In this document: positions 1 through 8,837 of the stretch, one piece after another
How the letters are laid out: the number at the start of each line of letters is the position of its first letter
How positions within the stretch are numbered: position 1 is the stretch's first letter
Assembly (NCBI GenBank): GCA_963732345.1
Contig: CAVSZI010000019.1
Coordinates: 248,001-312,000, forward strand
DNA length: 64,000 nucleotides
Source of the DNA: Bog-532 sp963732345
Lineage (GTDB): Bacteria > Actinomycetota > Actinomycetes > Streptosporangiales > Streptosporangiaceae
Direction of reading: 5' to 3'
The notes under the pieces: model-generated
The model's database searches: none
Seen by the model: the letters and a program-made list of their open reading frames with translations, nothing else
Told to the model about the DNA's origin: nothing
Made by a program: the position numbers and the translations under genes

Positions 1-747
1 CCGCGGAACGTGCGCACGGTGGCCACCGATGCGGCTGATCGTGTCGCAACGGTGATGGAACTGGAGACTGAACTTAACCGGCTCGGCGCGTACGCCACGG
101 CCACCCGACCGGCGATTCGCACCAACCTCATCGCGGTCGTGCGCGCACGACCGGCAACGCTCAGCGTCAGAAAGCTGGTCCAGAAGGGTGCCGTCGCTCT
201 GCTCAAGGGCACGCGCATCGACCTCGCCGACATCACGGGCGCGGGTCAGCACGTCGTACTCGGTTCCGCGGAGGTGCTCGGTCTGCGGCGATCAGGTGCG
301 CGGATGATCGACCGCACGCTTCTGGCCGAACGCTACCCGCGCGCCCAGCTCACCGAACCGGGTGACGTACTGGTCACCACCGCCCCGGGCTTCGGCGTGC
401 ACATTGATCATGACGGCTTCTCGGTGGCCGAGTTCCCAGTCCGCGTGCTGCGTGTCCGCGACACCGGCGACGTGCCACTGACGCCGCGCGTCCTGGCCGC
501 AATGTTCAGTGCGGAGGACTCACTAGACCGCCCGGACGGCGCGGTCCGCGCTGCGCGCCGCATCGAAGACCATCAAGTGCCGGTGCTGCCGCCGGCGGAC
601 GTAATGAGGCTGGACGCTCTGCTGGCGGAACTGGACGCGCGCAGGCAGGACGTACGTAAGGAGATCGGCATCATCGACGAACTCGCCAGGACCGCCACCG
701 TCGGTCTGCGCGATGGAACACTGTCTCTCGCTGGTGACACGAAGTGA
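1..747 (+). CDS. 5'-truncated specificity-like protein of the restriction locus
   Basis: The frame is open to the left edge, so this is the C-terminal part of a longer protein; the first in-window start candidate is at 10. The middle (roughly residues 95-150) has the 'GDVLVTT..GFGVHID' pattern and following hydrophobic strands typical of type I specificity (target-recognition) domains. The last 45 residues are a charged helix (LDALLAELDARRQDVRKEI) like the coiled-coil spacers of HsdS proteins. It ends 22 bases before hsdM and is probably co-transcribed with it. It could be the C-terminus of a fused methylase/specificity protein or an accessory protein of the hsd operon. The missing N-terminus prevents a firm call. 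Confidence 0.5.
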   Translation, partial: PRNVRTVATDAADRVATVMELETELNRLGAYATATRPAIRTNLIAVVRARPATLSVRKLVQKGAVALLKGTRIDLADITGAGQHVVLGSAEVLGLRRSGARMIDRTLLAERYPRAQLTEPGDVLVTTAPGFGVHIDHDGFSVAEFPVRVLRVRDTGDVPLTPRVLAAMFSAEDSLDRPDGAVRAARRIEDHQVPVLPPADVMRLDALLAELDARRQDVRKEIGIIDELARTATVGLRDGTLSLAGDTK

Positions 748-769
748 CTGAATCTGTGAGGGGAACCTG

Positions 770-2380
770 ATGCCGCCGAGGAAAAAGACCGACCAGGCGG
801 CGCTGCCCGGCATGCCCACCATGGCGGACCTGCGCGACACGCTATGGAAGGCCGCCGACAAACTGCGGGGCTCGATGGACGCCTCGCAGTACAAGGACTT
901 CGTCCTCGGCCTCGTGTTCCTCAAGTACGTGTCGGATTCCTTCGAGGAGCGCCGGACACAGATCCGCAAGGAGGTCCTAGCGGAAGGCGTGCCCGAAGCG
1001 CGACTGGAGCAGTTCCTCGATGACAAGGACGAGTACGAGCGCGAAGGGGTGTTCTGGGTTCCCGAGGGGGCACGCTGGGACCGGCTGGCCGCCCAGGCGA
1101 AGAGCGGGGGGATCGGCGAGTTGATCGACAACGCCATGGACTCGCTCATGAAGACGAACGAGTCACTGACCGGCGTGCTGCCGAAGATCTTTAACCGCGA
1201 CAACGTGGACCAGCGCCGCCTCGGCGAACTAGTCGACCTCATCAGCGACGCCCGCTTCACTGGCCACGGCGACAAACCCGCCCGCGACGTGCTCGGCGAG
1301 GTCTACGAGTACTTCCTAGAGAAGTTCGCCCGTGCCGAGGGCAAGCGCGGCGGCGAATTTTACACCCCGGCCACCGTGGTCCGACTGCTCGTTGAGGTCC
1401 TTGAGCCCTATTCCGGCCGGGTGTACGACCCGTGCTGCGGTTCTGGCGGCATGTTCGTCCAGGCGGAGAGATTCGTCCTCGCGCACCGCGGCCGCCGGGA
1501 TGACATCGCCGTCTACGGCCAGGAGTCCAACGAGCGCACCTGGCGCCTGGCCCAGATGAACCTGGCCATCCATGGCATCAACGGAGACCTAAGCAAGCGC
1601 TGGGAAGACACCTTCTACGCCGACCGGCACCCGGACCTACGCGCCGATTACATCCTGGCCAACCCGCCGTTCAACATGTCCGACTGGGCACGCAATGCGA
1701 ACGACCCGCGCTGGCGCTTCGGCACCCCACCGGCCGCCAATGCCAACTTTGCCTGGCTCCAGCACATCGCCTCCAAGCTTGGCGAACGTGGCTCCGCCGG
1801 TGTGGTCCTCGCCAACGGCTCAATGTCCTCCCAGCAATCAGGCGAAGGCCAGATCCGCGCCGCCATGGTCGAGGCGGACTTGATCGCCTGCATGATCGCC
1901 CTGCCGCCGCAACTATTCCGTACCACCCAGATCCCCGCCTGCCTATGGTTCCTCGCCAAGGACAAAACCCCGCAAGGCGCCAAGCACCTCAACGACCGCC
2001 GCAGCGAGACTCTGTTCATCGACGCCCGCAACATCGGTGCCCTCATCAACCGGACCGAGCGCATTCTGACTGAGCAGGAATTGGCAACAATCGCCGACAC
2101 TTACCATGCCTGGCGCGGCACTCCTAGCGCTCGCGGGGCACAGCTCGAATACCAGGACGTCTCTGGATTCTGCCACTCGGCTACGATCGAAGAGATCCGC
2201 AAGCACGACCACGTGCTCACCCCCGGCCGTTACGTCGGATCGGCAGAGGTAGACGACTCTGGCGACGAACCCATCGCCGAGAAGATCGACCGCCTTACCA
2301 AGGAACTCTTCGCCCACCTTGACGAATCCGCTCGCTTGGAGCAGGTCGTCCGGACGCGACTGGAGCAGCTCGATGTCTGA
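770..2380 (+). CDS. hsdM: Type I restriction-modification methyltransferase subunit HsdM
   Basis: This is the N6-adenine methyltransferase subunit; with HsdS it protects host DNA and with HsdR it forms the restriction complex. At 536 residues it has a normal HsdM length. An N-terminal helical HsdM domain (about residues 15-150) precedes the catalytic domain. The SAM-binding motif I is DPCCGSGGMF near residue 222 and the catalytic motif IV is NPPF at about residue 298. The ATG at 770 follows a purine-rich Shine-Dalgarno (GAGGGGAA). The last 8 bases overlap the start of hsdS, so the two are translationally coupled. Confidence 0.95.
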   Translation: MPPRKKTDQAALPGMPTMADLRDTLWKAADKLRGSMDASQYKDFVLGLVFLKYVSDSFEERRTQIRKEVLAEGVPEARLEQFLDDKDEYEREGVFWVPEGARWDRLAAQAKSGGIGELIDNAMDSLMKTNESLTGVLPKIFNRDNVDQRRLGELVDLISDARFTGHGDKPARDVLGEVYEYFLEKFARAEGKRGGEFYTPATVVRLLVEVLEPYSGRVYDPCCGSGGMFVQAERFVLAHRGRRDDIAVYGQESNERTWRLAQMNLAIHGINGDLSKRWEDTFYADRHPDLRADYILANPPFNMSDWARNANDPRWRFGTPPAANANFAWLQHIASKLGERGSAGVVLANGSMSSQQSGEGQIRAAMVEADLIACMIALPPQLFRTTQIPACLWFLAKDKTPQGAKHLNDRRSETLFIDARNIGALINRTERILTEQELATIADTYHAWRGTPSARGAQLEYQDVSGFCHSATIEEIRKHDHVLTPGRYVGSAEVDDSGDEPIAEKIDRLTKELFAHLDESARLEQVVRTRLEQLDV

Positions 2381-3578
2381 GTGGCCGAAACGAAGTCTTC
2401 AAGAGGTGTGCACTGAGCTAACGGTCGGCCACGTCGGATCAATGGCCGCAGAGTATATAGCCGATGGAGTGCCCTTTCTTCGCTCTCAGAACGTGAAGAC
2501 GGGGCGCTTGGACTTTTCCAAAGTAAAGTACATATCGCCAAAGTTCCATCAACGACTCAAGAAATCTAAGCTAAGCTCAGGCGACATCGTTATTGTGCGA
2601 ACAGGGGAACCGGGCGCAGCAGCGCTAATTCCAAACAATCTTGGTGAGCTTAATTGCTCCGATCTAGTAATCGCACGCCCTAGAGAGGATGTTGATGCCC
2701 GATATCTATGTTATGCAATCAATGCTACAGCGGGTAAATACATAGCCGCACATCTGGTCGGCGCTGTTCAGCAGCATTTCAATGTCGCTTCAGCACGCAA
2801 GCTTCTTCTTTCAATTCCTCCGATTGACACTCAGCAGTCCATAGCCTCAGTGCTCTGCGCGCTCGACGACAAGATCAATTCTAACCTTGCGATCATACTG
2901 GACTCGAATAAGCTTGCTGCTACCATATTCAAAGCGAAATTTGAACAAGGAGATTCGGTAGAAGTCGCTAGGCTCGGCGATATGGCTGACGTTATCGATT
3001 GCCTGCATGCGAGAAAACCAGAATTTACCGAAGATGGTCGCAGATATCTGATTCTATCTGATATCCGCGACGACTCTCGGCTCGAACCAACAGCAAAATT
3101 TACTGTCTCAGACAAAGACTACCAAGAATGGACTCGCCGAATTGAGGCCCATCAAGGCGATTGCCTTCTTACGAATGTAGGAAGAGTGGGTGCCGTAGGC
3201 CAGATCCCGAAAGGTGTCACAGCTGCTATAGGGCGTAACATGACAGGAGTCCGAGGCCGCGCGGAATGTCCACCCTCATATCTTGTTGAAGCGCTACGTA
3301 GCGCGACGGTTCGCCGTGAGATTGAGGCCAAAACTGATCATGGCACGGTTTTGTCTGCTCTCAACGTAAAGACCATTCCAGACTTGTTGCTCCCAGCGGG
3401 TAACGCTCGCGACCGTCAGGCCTTTCAGGAGCAAACTGGCTTGCTTCATGAATTGCAAGACCAACTCCTGCAAGAAAATGTGCGGCTAGCCGTGACGCGT
3501 GACACATTGCTGCCTAAAATGATGTCGGGGGAAATCCAGGTTAGAGATGCCGAGAAATCTGTCGAGGACGTGACATGA
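2373..3578 (+). CDS. hsdS: Type I restriction-modification specificity subunit HsdS
   Basis: This is the DNA-recognition subunit of the type I system. It has two target-recognition domains, the first about residues 1-170 with the 'GDIVIVRTGEPGAA' strand-turn signature and the second from about residue 205 with 'GDCLLTNVGRVGAVG'. Each is followed by a helical spacer (QQSIASVLCALDDKINSN and the C-terminal LHELQDQLLQENVRL). The start at 2373 lies inside the end of hsdM (ATGTCTGA) and gives 401 residues; a longer in-frame start at 2319 is less likely because it would overlap hsdM far more. Base composition is clearly more AT-rich than hsdM or hsdR, with codons such as AAA, TTT and ATA common, which points to recent exchange of the specificity gene. 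Confidence 0.93.
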   Translation: MSEWPKRSLQEVCTELTVGHVGSMAAEYIADGVPFLRSQNVKTGRLDFSKVKYISPKFHQRLKKSKLSSGDIVIVRTGEPGAAALIPNNLGELNCSDLVIARPREDVDARYLCYAINATAGKYIAAHLVGAVQQHFNVASARKLLLSIPPIDTQQSIASVLCALDDKINSNLAIILDSNKLAATIFKAKFEQGDSVEVARLGDMADVIDCLHARKPEFTEDGRRYLILSDIRDDSRLEPTAKFTVSDKDYQEWTRRIEAHQGDCLLTNVGRVGAVGQIPKGVTAAIGRNMTGVRGRAECPPSYLVEALRSATVRREIEAKTDHGTVLSALNVKTIPDLLLPAGNARDRQAFQEQTGLLHELQDQLLQENVRLAVTRDTLLPKMMSGEIQVRDAEKSVEDVT

Positions 3579-6500
3579 GCGGCGGCATGAGCGAGGCGCA
3601 GTGGGAGGCGCTCGCCTTGGATACGCTCGGCGAGTTGGCGTGGGAGTCACTGGACGGCAAGAAGATCGCACCCGGATCGGGTGAACGGGAGTCCTGGCTG
3701 GAGTCGATCATCCCGCACCGATTGCGCACCGCCATCGCACGGATCAATCCGCATATTCCCGCCTCGGCCGTGGACGATGCGCTCGCCATTGTCCTTACAC
3801 CCGCGTCACGTGATGCCTTCAGCGAAAACCACCGTATTCATGAGTTCCTGACCCGGGGTATCCGTGGCGTCGTCTACACCGATGAGTACGGTGCAGAGAA
3901 GAACCCGACGATCTGGCTGCTAGACCGCACTGACCCGTACGCGAACGACTTTCTCGCCGTAAACCAGGTGACCGTGACCGACGGGGAGTACAAGCGGCGT
4001 TTTGACATCGTGCTCTACGTCAACGGCATGCCGCTCGGCATCGTCGAACTGAAGAAGGCCGGTGACCTGGACGCCGACCTAGATATTGCACACGCCCAGC
4101 TCAGGACATACGTCAACGAGCTGCCCGTGGCGTTCCACTGCAACGTCGTCTGCGTCATCAGCGACGGGATCACCGCCCGGTACGGTACACCGTTCACTCC
4201 GTTCGAGCACTTCGCGCCGTGGAATGTCGATGAAGACGGGAACCCCGTGCCGCCGTCGGACTGTGACGAGGACCTGGCGATCAACGTACTGCTGTACGGC
4301 CTGTTCACCCAGGACCGGTTTCTGGAACTGCTGCGCGGCTACGTGGCCTTCTCCCGCGGCGATCACGGTCCTGCTAAGCGGATTGCCAAGCCCCACCAGT
4401 TCTTCGCCGTGTCCAAAGCCGTCCGGAAGACCACCGAAGCGGTCCGCAGCCACGGGCAGGCCGGCGTCGTCTGGCATACCCAGGGCTCCGGTAAGTCCAT
4501 GGAAATGGAGCTGTACGCCAACCAGGTGCTGACCGGTCCGGCGTTCGGGAATCCGACCATCGTCGTCCTCACCGACCGGACCGACCTGGACGACCAGCTC
4601 TACGGCACCTTCGAGGCCAGCGAACTGCTGCCCGAACGGCCAATCCAGGCCATGACCCGAGACGAACTGCGCACCCAGCTCACGAACCGGCGCACGGGCG
4701 GGATCATCTTCTCCACGCTGCAGAAGTTCGGCCGGACCAAGGAGGAACGGGACAGCGGGGCCCGGCACCCGCTGCTGTCCGACCGGCGGAACATCATCGT
4801 GATCGTGGACGAGGCGCACCGCAGCCACTATGACGACCTGAACGGCTACGCCCGGCACTTGCGGGACGCCCTGCCTTACGCCACGCTCATCGCCTTCACC
4901 GGGACGCCGGTCTCGCAAGCCGAGCGGAACACGCGGAAGGTGTTCGGCGACTACATCGACATCTACGACCTGACCCGCGCCGTCGACGACGGGGCCACGG
5001 TCCCGGTGTTCTACGAGAGCCGTCTCATCCCGGTAAGCCTGCCCAAGGACCTGAACCCCGAACTGATCGACGAGCGCGTGGACGAGGTGACCGCCGGGCT
5101 GGACGACTCCGAGCGGGAACGGATCCAGCAGGCCGTCGCGGTGATGAACGAGGTGTACGGCGCGCCCGACCGTATCCGTACGCTCGCCCGCGATCTCGTG
5201 GATCACTGGGAGGCGCGGTCTCATGAGATGCGCAAGTTCATCGGCATGCCCGGCAAGGGAATGATCGTCTGCGCCACCCGGGAGATCTGCGCGAAACTCT
5301 ACGAGCAAATTATCGAGATAAAGCCGGACTGGCACAGCGACGACATCACCAAAGGCAAGATCAAGGTCGTCTACACCGGCGGTCCCGGCGACAAGACCCT
5401 CATCAGGCGGCACGTCCGCCGCCCATCACAGAACAAGATCATCCAGCGGCGAGCCAAGAGCGAAGACCCGCAGGAGGAGCTGGAGCTGGTCATCGTCCAG
5501 TCGATGTGGCTCACCGGTTTCGACTCTCCGCCGCTGCACACCCTTTACCTGGACAAGCCGATGCGGGGCGCGGCGCTCATGCAGGCCCTGGCCCGGGTCA
5601 ACCGGACCTTCCGCGACAAGCAGGACGGCCTCCTGGTCGGGTACGCGCCGCTGACCGAGAACCTGTACGCGGCGCTGGCTGAATACACCGTCAACGACCA
5701 GACCACCCGGCCAGTCGGCCGGGACACGGACGAGGCGCTGGCCAAGGTCCGCGAACTGCACGACGTGATCGGCAACGTCATCCTGGCTGGCTATGACTGG
5801 CGAGCGAGACTGGCCGCACGGTCGCCCAAGGCGTTCCGCAACGCGGTCAACGGGACAGTCAACTACCTGCGCGATCCGGCCTCTCCAGGCAATCAGGTCG
5901 AAGAAGGCGAACCCAGCCTGGCCGATCGGTTCCGGAACGAGTCGTCCAGGCTGGCCAGGTTCTACGCGCTCTGCTCGACACGCGGCGAGCTGCGTGCCTA
6001 CCGGGACGACATTGCCTTCTTCGAAGAAGTCCGGGTCTGGATGGTCAAGTTCGACGCCGAGGACCGCAGGGCCCGCGGCATGTCCGTCCCGGCCGACGTT
6101 GAGATGTACCTGCGCCAGCTGACCGCAGGCGCCATCGAGGCGGGTGGCGTTACCGACATCTACCAGGCCGCGGGTATCGGCCGGCCTGACCTGTCCCACC
6201 TGGACGAGGCGTTCATCAAGAAGATGCAGGATACCCAGCACCCGCATCTGGCCATCGAAGCGCTCCGCCGCCTGGTCGAGCAGCAGATGCGCGTGTCGTC
6301 CCGCCACAACGTCGTCCGGCAGCAGAGCTTCTCCGACCGTCTGCTCAGCCTCATGACGCGCTATACCAACCAGCATCTGACCGCCGCCGAAGTCATCGCC
6401 GAACTGGTCGCTATGGCCAGGGAGGTGTCCGCGGATGCCAGCCGGGGCAGCCAGTTCAGCCCGCCGCTCAGCAACGACGAGCTCGCCTTCTACGACGCGG

Positions 6501-6760
6501 TCGCCGAGAACGAAGCCGCCGTGACTGAGATGGGCACCACCATCCTCGCCGACATCGCCCGTGACCTGGTGAAATCGCTGCGGCGAGACGTCACCACCGA
6601 CTGGGTGTCCCGCGACGACGTACGTGCCAAGCTGCGTTCCACGATCAAGCGGCTGCTGGCCAGGCACGGCTATCCGCCCGACGCGCAGCCAACCGCGACC
6701 GAACTGGTCCTGCGCCAGATGGAGACGTTCGCCGAGGAGTGGTCACCCCGGGCAAGCTAG
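3575..6760 (+). CDS. hsdR: Type I restriction endonuclease/translocase subunit HsdR
   Basis: This is the motor and nuclease subunit that translocates and cleaves unmodified DNA. The N-terminal nuclease domain shows the PD-(D/E)xK core as FDIVLYVNGMPLGIVELKKA (Asp near 143, ELK near 158). The helicase part has Walker A GSGKS near residue 304, the DEAH motif (DEAHRSHY, about 412) and motif III FTGTPV. The second RecA domain carries VNRTFRDK. The C-terminal 250 residues are helical. The length of 1061 is typical. The start ATG overlaps the hsdS stop (ATGA), so hsdM, hsdS and hsdR form one operon. All visible catalytic motifs are intact. Confidence 0.95.
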   Translation: MSGGMSEAQWEALALDTLGELAWESLDGKKIAPGSGERESWLESIIPHRLRTAIARINPHIPASAVDDALAIVLTPASRDAFSENHRIHEFLTRGIRGVVYTDEYGAEKNPTIWLLDRTDPYANDFLAVNQVTVTDGEYKRRFDIVLYVNGMPLGIVELKKAGDLDADLDIAHAQLRTYVNELPVAFHCNVVCVISDGITARYGTPFTPFEHFAPWNVDEDGNPVPPSDCDEDLAINVLLYGLFTQDRFLELLRGYVAFSRGDHGPAKRIAKPHQFFAVSKAVRKTTEAVRSHGQAGVVWHTQGSGKSMEMELYANQVLTGPAFGNPTIVVLTDRTDLDDQLYGTFEASELLPERPIQAMTRDELRTQLTNRRTGGIIFSTLQKFGRTKEERDSGARHPLLSDRRNIIVIVDEAHRSHYDDLNGYARHLRDALPYATLIAFTGTPVSQAERNTRKVFGDYIDIYDLTRAVDDGATVPVFYESRLIPVSLPKDLNPELIDERVDEVTAGLDDSERERIQQAVAVMNEVYGAPDRIRTLARDLVDHWEARSHEMRKFIGMPGKGMIVCATREICAKLYEQIIEIKPDWHSDDITKGKIKVVYTGGPGDKTLIRRHVRRPSQNKIIQRRAKSEDPQEELELVIVQSMWLTGFDSPPLHTLYLDKPMRGAALMQALARVNRTFRDKQDGLLVGYAPLTENLYAALAEYTVNDQTTRPVGRDTDEALAKVRELHDVIGNVILAGYDWRARLAARSPKAFRNAVNGTVNYLRDPASPGNQVEEGEPSLADRFRNESSRLARFYALCSTRGELRAYRDDIAFFEEVRVWMVKFDAEDRRARGMSVPADVEMYLRQLTAGAIEAGGVTDIYQAAGIGRPDLSHLDEAFIKKMQDTQHPHLAIEALRRLVEQQMRVSSRHNVVRQQSFSDRLLSLMTRYTNQHLTAAEVIAELVAMAREVSADASRGSQFSPPLSNDELAFYDAVAENEAAVTEMGTTILADIARDLVKSLRRDVTTDWVSRDDVRAKLRSTIKRLLARHGYPPDAQPTATELVLRQMETFAEEWSPRAS

Positions 6761-6852
6761 GGAGGGCGCCCGGCTTGTCCCGGTCGATCAGCGCCTGCGG
6801 GATCTGGTCGTGTCCTCGCTGCGACGTAAGGGCGGCTCGCCCTCGGTGGCCA

Positions 6853-7278
6853 TCAGCCGGTGCCGTCCCAGGGGTTGAGGAGGCTGACCCCGGTGTCCGT
6901 GAAATCGCTGGTGTTGCGGGTAGCCAGCGTTGCGCCGTGTACTCGGCAGATGGCTGCGATCTGGGCATCTGCCATGCTGACGGGCCGTCCCAGTTTCTCC
7001 CTGCCGACAACGACGGTGGCGTACTGGTTAGCTGCTTGGCTATCGAACGGCTGCACGCGATCACGGAAATCTTCGCTGATCAGCGCATCGATTATTCCGC
7101 CAAGTGCGGCTCGGCGCCGCCCATCCGGCATGCGGGCGACGCCGTACAGCAATTCCGCGGCCGTGATCGCAGTGGTGGCGATCTCGGCGGCGGGCAGCGA
7201 ATCCAGCCAGGTCACTACGTTGGGCTCGGGATCGATACGGGCAAGTTCAGAGATGACGTTCGTATCGAGGATGATCAC
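6853..7278 (-). CDS. vapC: PIN-domain toxin, VapC/FitB type
   Basis: This is a predicted ribonuclease toxin of a VapBC pair, 141 residues, a normal single PIN domain. The acidic metal-binding set is present: D5 in ILDTN, E42 in AAELLYG, D104 in MADAQIA, and D125 near RNTSDF. The start overlaps the antitoxin stop by 4 bases (ATGA), the usual arrangement for coupled antitoxin-toxin translation. It is convergent with hsdR, whose stop is 92 bases away. Together with the type I system it makes a small defence or stabilisation island. The RNA target cannot be told from the sequence. Confidence 0.9.
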   Translation of the reverse strand: MIILDTNVISELARIDPEPNVVTWLDSLPAAEIATTAITAAELLYGVARMPDGRRRAALGGIIDALISEDFRDRVQPFDSQAANQYATVVVGREKLGRPVSMADAQIAAICRVHGATLATRNTSDFTDTGVSLLNPWDGTG

Positions 7279-7520
7279 GCGTCGAACACCGCTGCGCGCG
7301 GCGGCTCGTTGCGCGCAGGAAGATCGAGGCCTGCGCCCCCCACAGCGGCGAACCGTGCGTGAATGTGGCTACCGAGGCCGTAGTCCGGCGTTGGGGAGGC
7401 CAGCCGTTCGGTGAGGATCGCTCGCACTTCGGCCTCCATCGATCTTCCGTGCTGTGCGGCACGGACACGGAGCCGGGCGTGCGTCTCCTCGTCAAGGCCG
7501 CGAATCGTCAGCGTCGGCAT
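7275..7520 (-). CDS. vapB: Ribbon-helix-helix antitoxin, VapB/FitA type
   Basis: An 81-residue antitoxin. The N-terminus (MPTLTIRGLDEETHARLRVRA, about residues 1-45) is a FitA-like ribbon-helix-helix DNA-binding domain, and the C-terminal tail is the part expected to wrap the PIN toxin. The start ATG is preceded by a strong Shine-Dalgarno (GGGAGGTCGAGG). A perfect palindrome at 7549-7562, just upstream, is the likely operator for autorepression by the VapB-VapC complex. The fold assignment is firm; the regulatory role is inferred from the family. Confidence 0.87.
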   Translation of the reverse strand: MPTLTIRGLDEETHARLRVRAAQHGRSMEAEVRAILTERLASPTPDYGLGSHIHARFAAVGGAGLDLPARNEPPRAAVFDA

Positions 7521-7539
7521 CCTCGACCTCCCTGCGCAC

Positions 7540-7562
7540 CAATGCTTACAATGCTAGCATTG
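7540..7562. promoter_or_regulatory. vapBC operator candidate, palindrome with extra half-site
   Basis: The 14-bp perfect palindrome CAATGCTAGCATTG (7549-7562) has an additional direct half-site CAATGCT at 7540-7546, spaced 9 bp from the first half. It lies 20-42 bp upstream of the vapB start. FitA-type antitoxins bind inverted repeats as multimers, so three phased half-sites suit cooperative binding. No convincing -35/-10 pair was resolved within it. Confidence 0.6.
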
Positions 7563-7593
7563 CAATCGCTGTGTTCAGCCCAGTTAACCTGTA

Positions 7594-7632
7594 GGCGCCG
7601 GTCTTCCGCAGCACGTCCGGAAGACCGGCGCC
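7594..7632 (-). terminator. Strong hairpin terminator downstream of the CoA-transferase gene
   Basis: A perfect 15-bp stem (GGCGCCGGTCTTCCG with its complement) with a 9-base loop begins about 20 bases beyond the stop of the minus-strand CoA-transferase gene. No clear U-tract follows, as is common in high-GC actinobacteria. It also insulates the divergent vapBC promoter. Confidence 0.75.
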
Positions 7633-7652
7633 GATCATGGGAACCGGCGGTG

Positions 7653-8837
7653 TCAGCCGGTATCCGGGGGCAGCCCGAGCTCGGCCCGGATGGCGGCGGA
7701 GTGCTGGCCGACGGCCGGCACCGCGCCCATGGCGGCCTCCCGGCCGGGCACGGTCACCGGTGGGAGCATCGCCCGGACCGGGCCGCCGGGCGTATCCACC
7801 TCCCGCCACCGGTCCCGCGCCGCGAGCTGCGGATGGGCGGCGAACTCCTGCGGGGTGCGCAGCCGCGCGTTGGCGATGCCCGCCTCGTCCAGCAGCGCGG
7901 TGAGCTGGCCGGGCGCGATCCCGGACAGTGCGCGCTCGATGATCGCGGTCAGCTCACGGTCGTGCGCCACGCGGTCCGGGTTGGTGGCGAACCGCTCATC
8001 GCTGATCAGTTCCGGGCGGCGCAGGATCTCCCGGCAGAGAACGGCCCACTCACGCTCGTTCTGCACGCCGATGAAGACCTCGCCCCCGCCCGCGGCGGCG
8101 TACGGGCCGTACGGGGAGATGGACGTGTGCCGGGCTCCGGTCCGCCGCGCCGGGTGCTGCCCGTCGCCGGTGAAGTAGACCGGCTGGCTCATCCACTCGC
8201 CGAGCGCCTCCAGCAGCGACACATCGACGCTGATCCCGCGGCCGGTGCGCTCCCGCTCGTACAGTGCGGCCAGGATGCCGCTGTACGCGTACATGCCGGC
8301 CGCGATGTCGGCCACCGAAATGCCCGCCTTGGCCGGGGCGCCGGGGCTGCCGGTGATCGACAGCAGGCCGGCCTCAGCTTGCACCAGCAGGTCATAGGCC
8401 TTCTTGTTGCGGTAGGGGCCCTCCGCGCCGTAGCCGGATACCGAGCAGGTGATCAGAGCGGGATGGCGTTCCCGGAGCACGTCGCCAGCCACGCCGAGCC
8501 GGTCCGCGGCGCCGGGCGCGAGGTTCTGCACGAAGACGTCCGCCCGGCTCAGCAGGGCGGACAGCACCGCGCGGTCGCCGTCCTCCTTGACGTCGAGCTC
8601 GATGCTTTCCTTGCCCCGGTTCAGCCACACGAAGTAACTCGACTGGCCGTTCGCCGAGCGGTCGTATCCGCGCGCGAAGTCCCCCGCGCCGCGCCGCTCA
8701 ACCTTGATGACGCGTGCCCCGAGATCGGCCAGCTGGCGGGTGGCGAAGGGAGCCGCGACCGCCTGCTCCAGCGCGACAACCAGGATGTCCCGCAGCGGCA
8801 GGGCGGCGGTCCCGCCCGGCCGGCTCTGCTCATTCAT
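7653..8837 (-). CDS. CaiB/BaiF family CoA-transferase (family III)
   Basis: This protein is predicted to transfer CoA between carboxylic acids. The sequence has the family III N-terminus (LADLGARVIKVERRGAGDFAR), the 'VFVQNLAPGAADRLG' and 'CSVSGYG.EGPYRNKKAYD' blocks, with the conserved catalytic-type Asp at D149, and the later 'VDVSLLEALGEWM' segment. The ATG at 8837 was chosen because it has a good Shine-Dalgarno (GGAGGA) and follows the end of the upstream glycosyltransferase gene, overlapping it by 8 bases (ATGAATGA). A start further upstream would lie inside that gene. It is 394 residues long, normal for the family. The substrate acid cannot be deduced. Confidence 0.9.
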   Translation of the reverse strand: MNEQSRPGGTAALPLRDILVVALEQAVAAPFATRQLADLGARVIKVERRGAGDFARGYDRSANGQSSYFVWLNRGKESIELDVKEDGDRAVLSALLSRADVFVQNLAPGAADRLGVAGDVLRERHPALITCSVSGYGAEGPYRNKKAYDLLVQAEAGLLSITGSPGAPAKAGISVADIAAGMYAYSGILAALYERERTGRGISVDVSLLEALGEWMSQPVYFTGDGQHPARRTGARHTSISPYGPYAAAGGGEVFIGVQNEREWAVLCREILRRPELISDERFATNPDRVAHDRELTAIIERALSGIAPGQLTALLDEAGIANARLRTPQEFAAHPQLAARDRWREVDTPGGPVRAMLPPVTVPGREAAMGAVPAVGQHSAAIRAELGLPPDTG

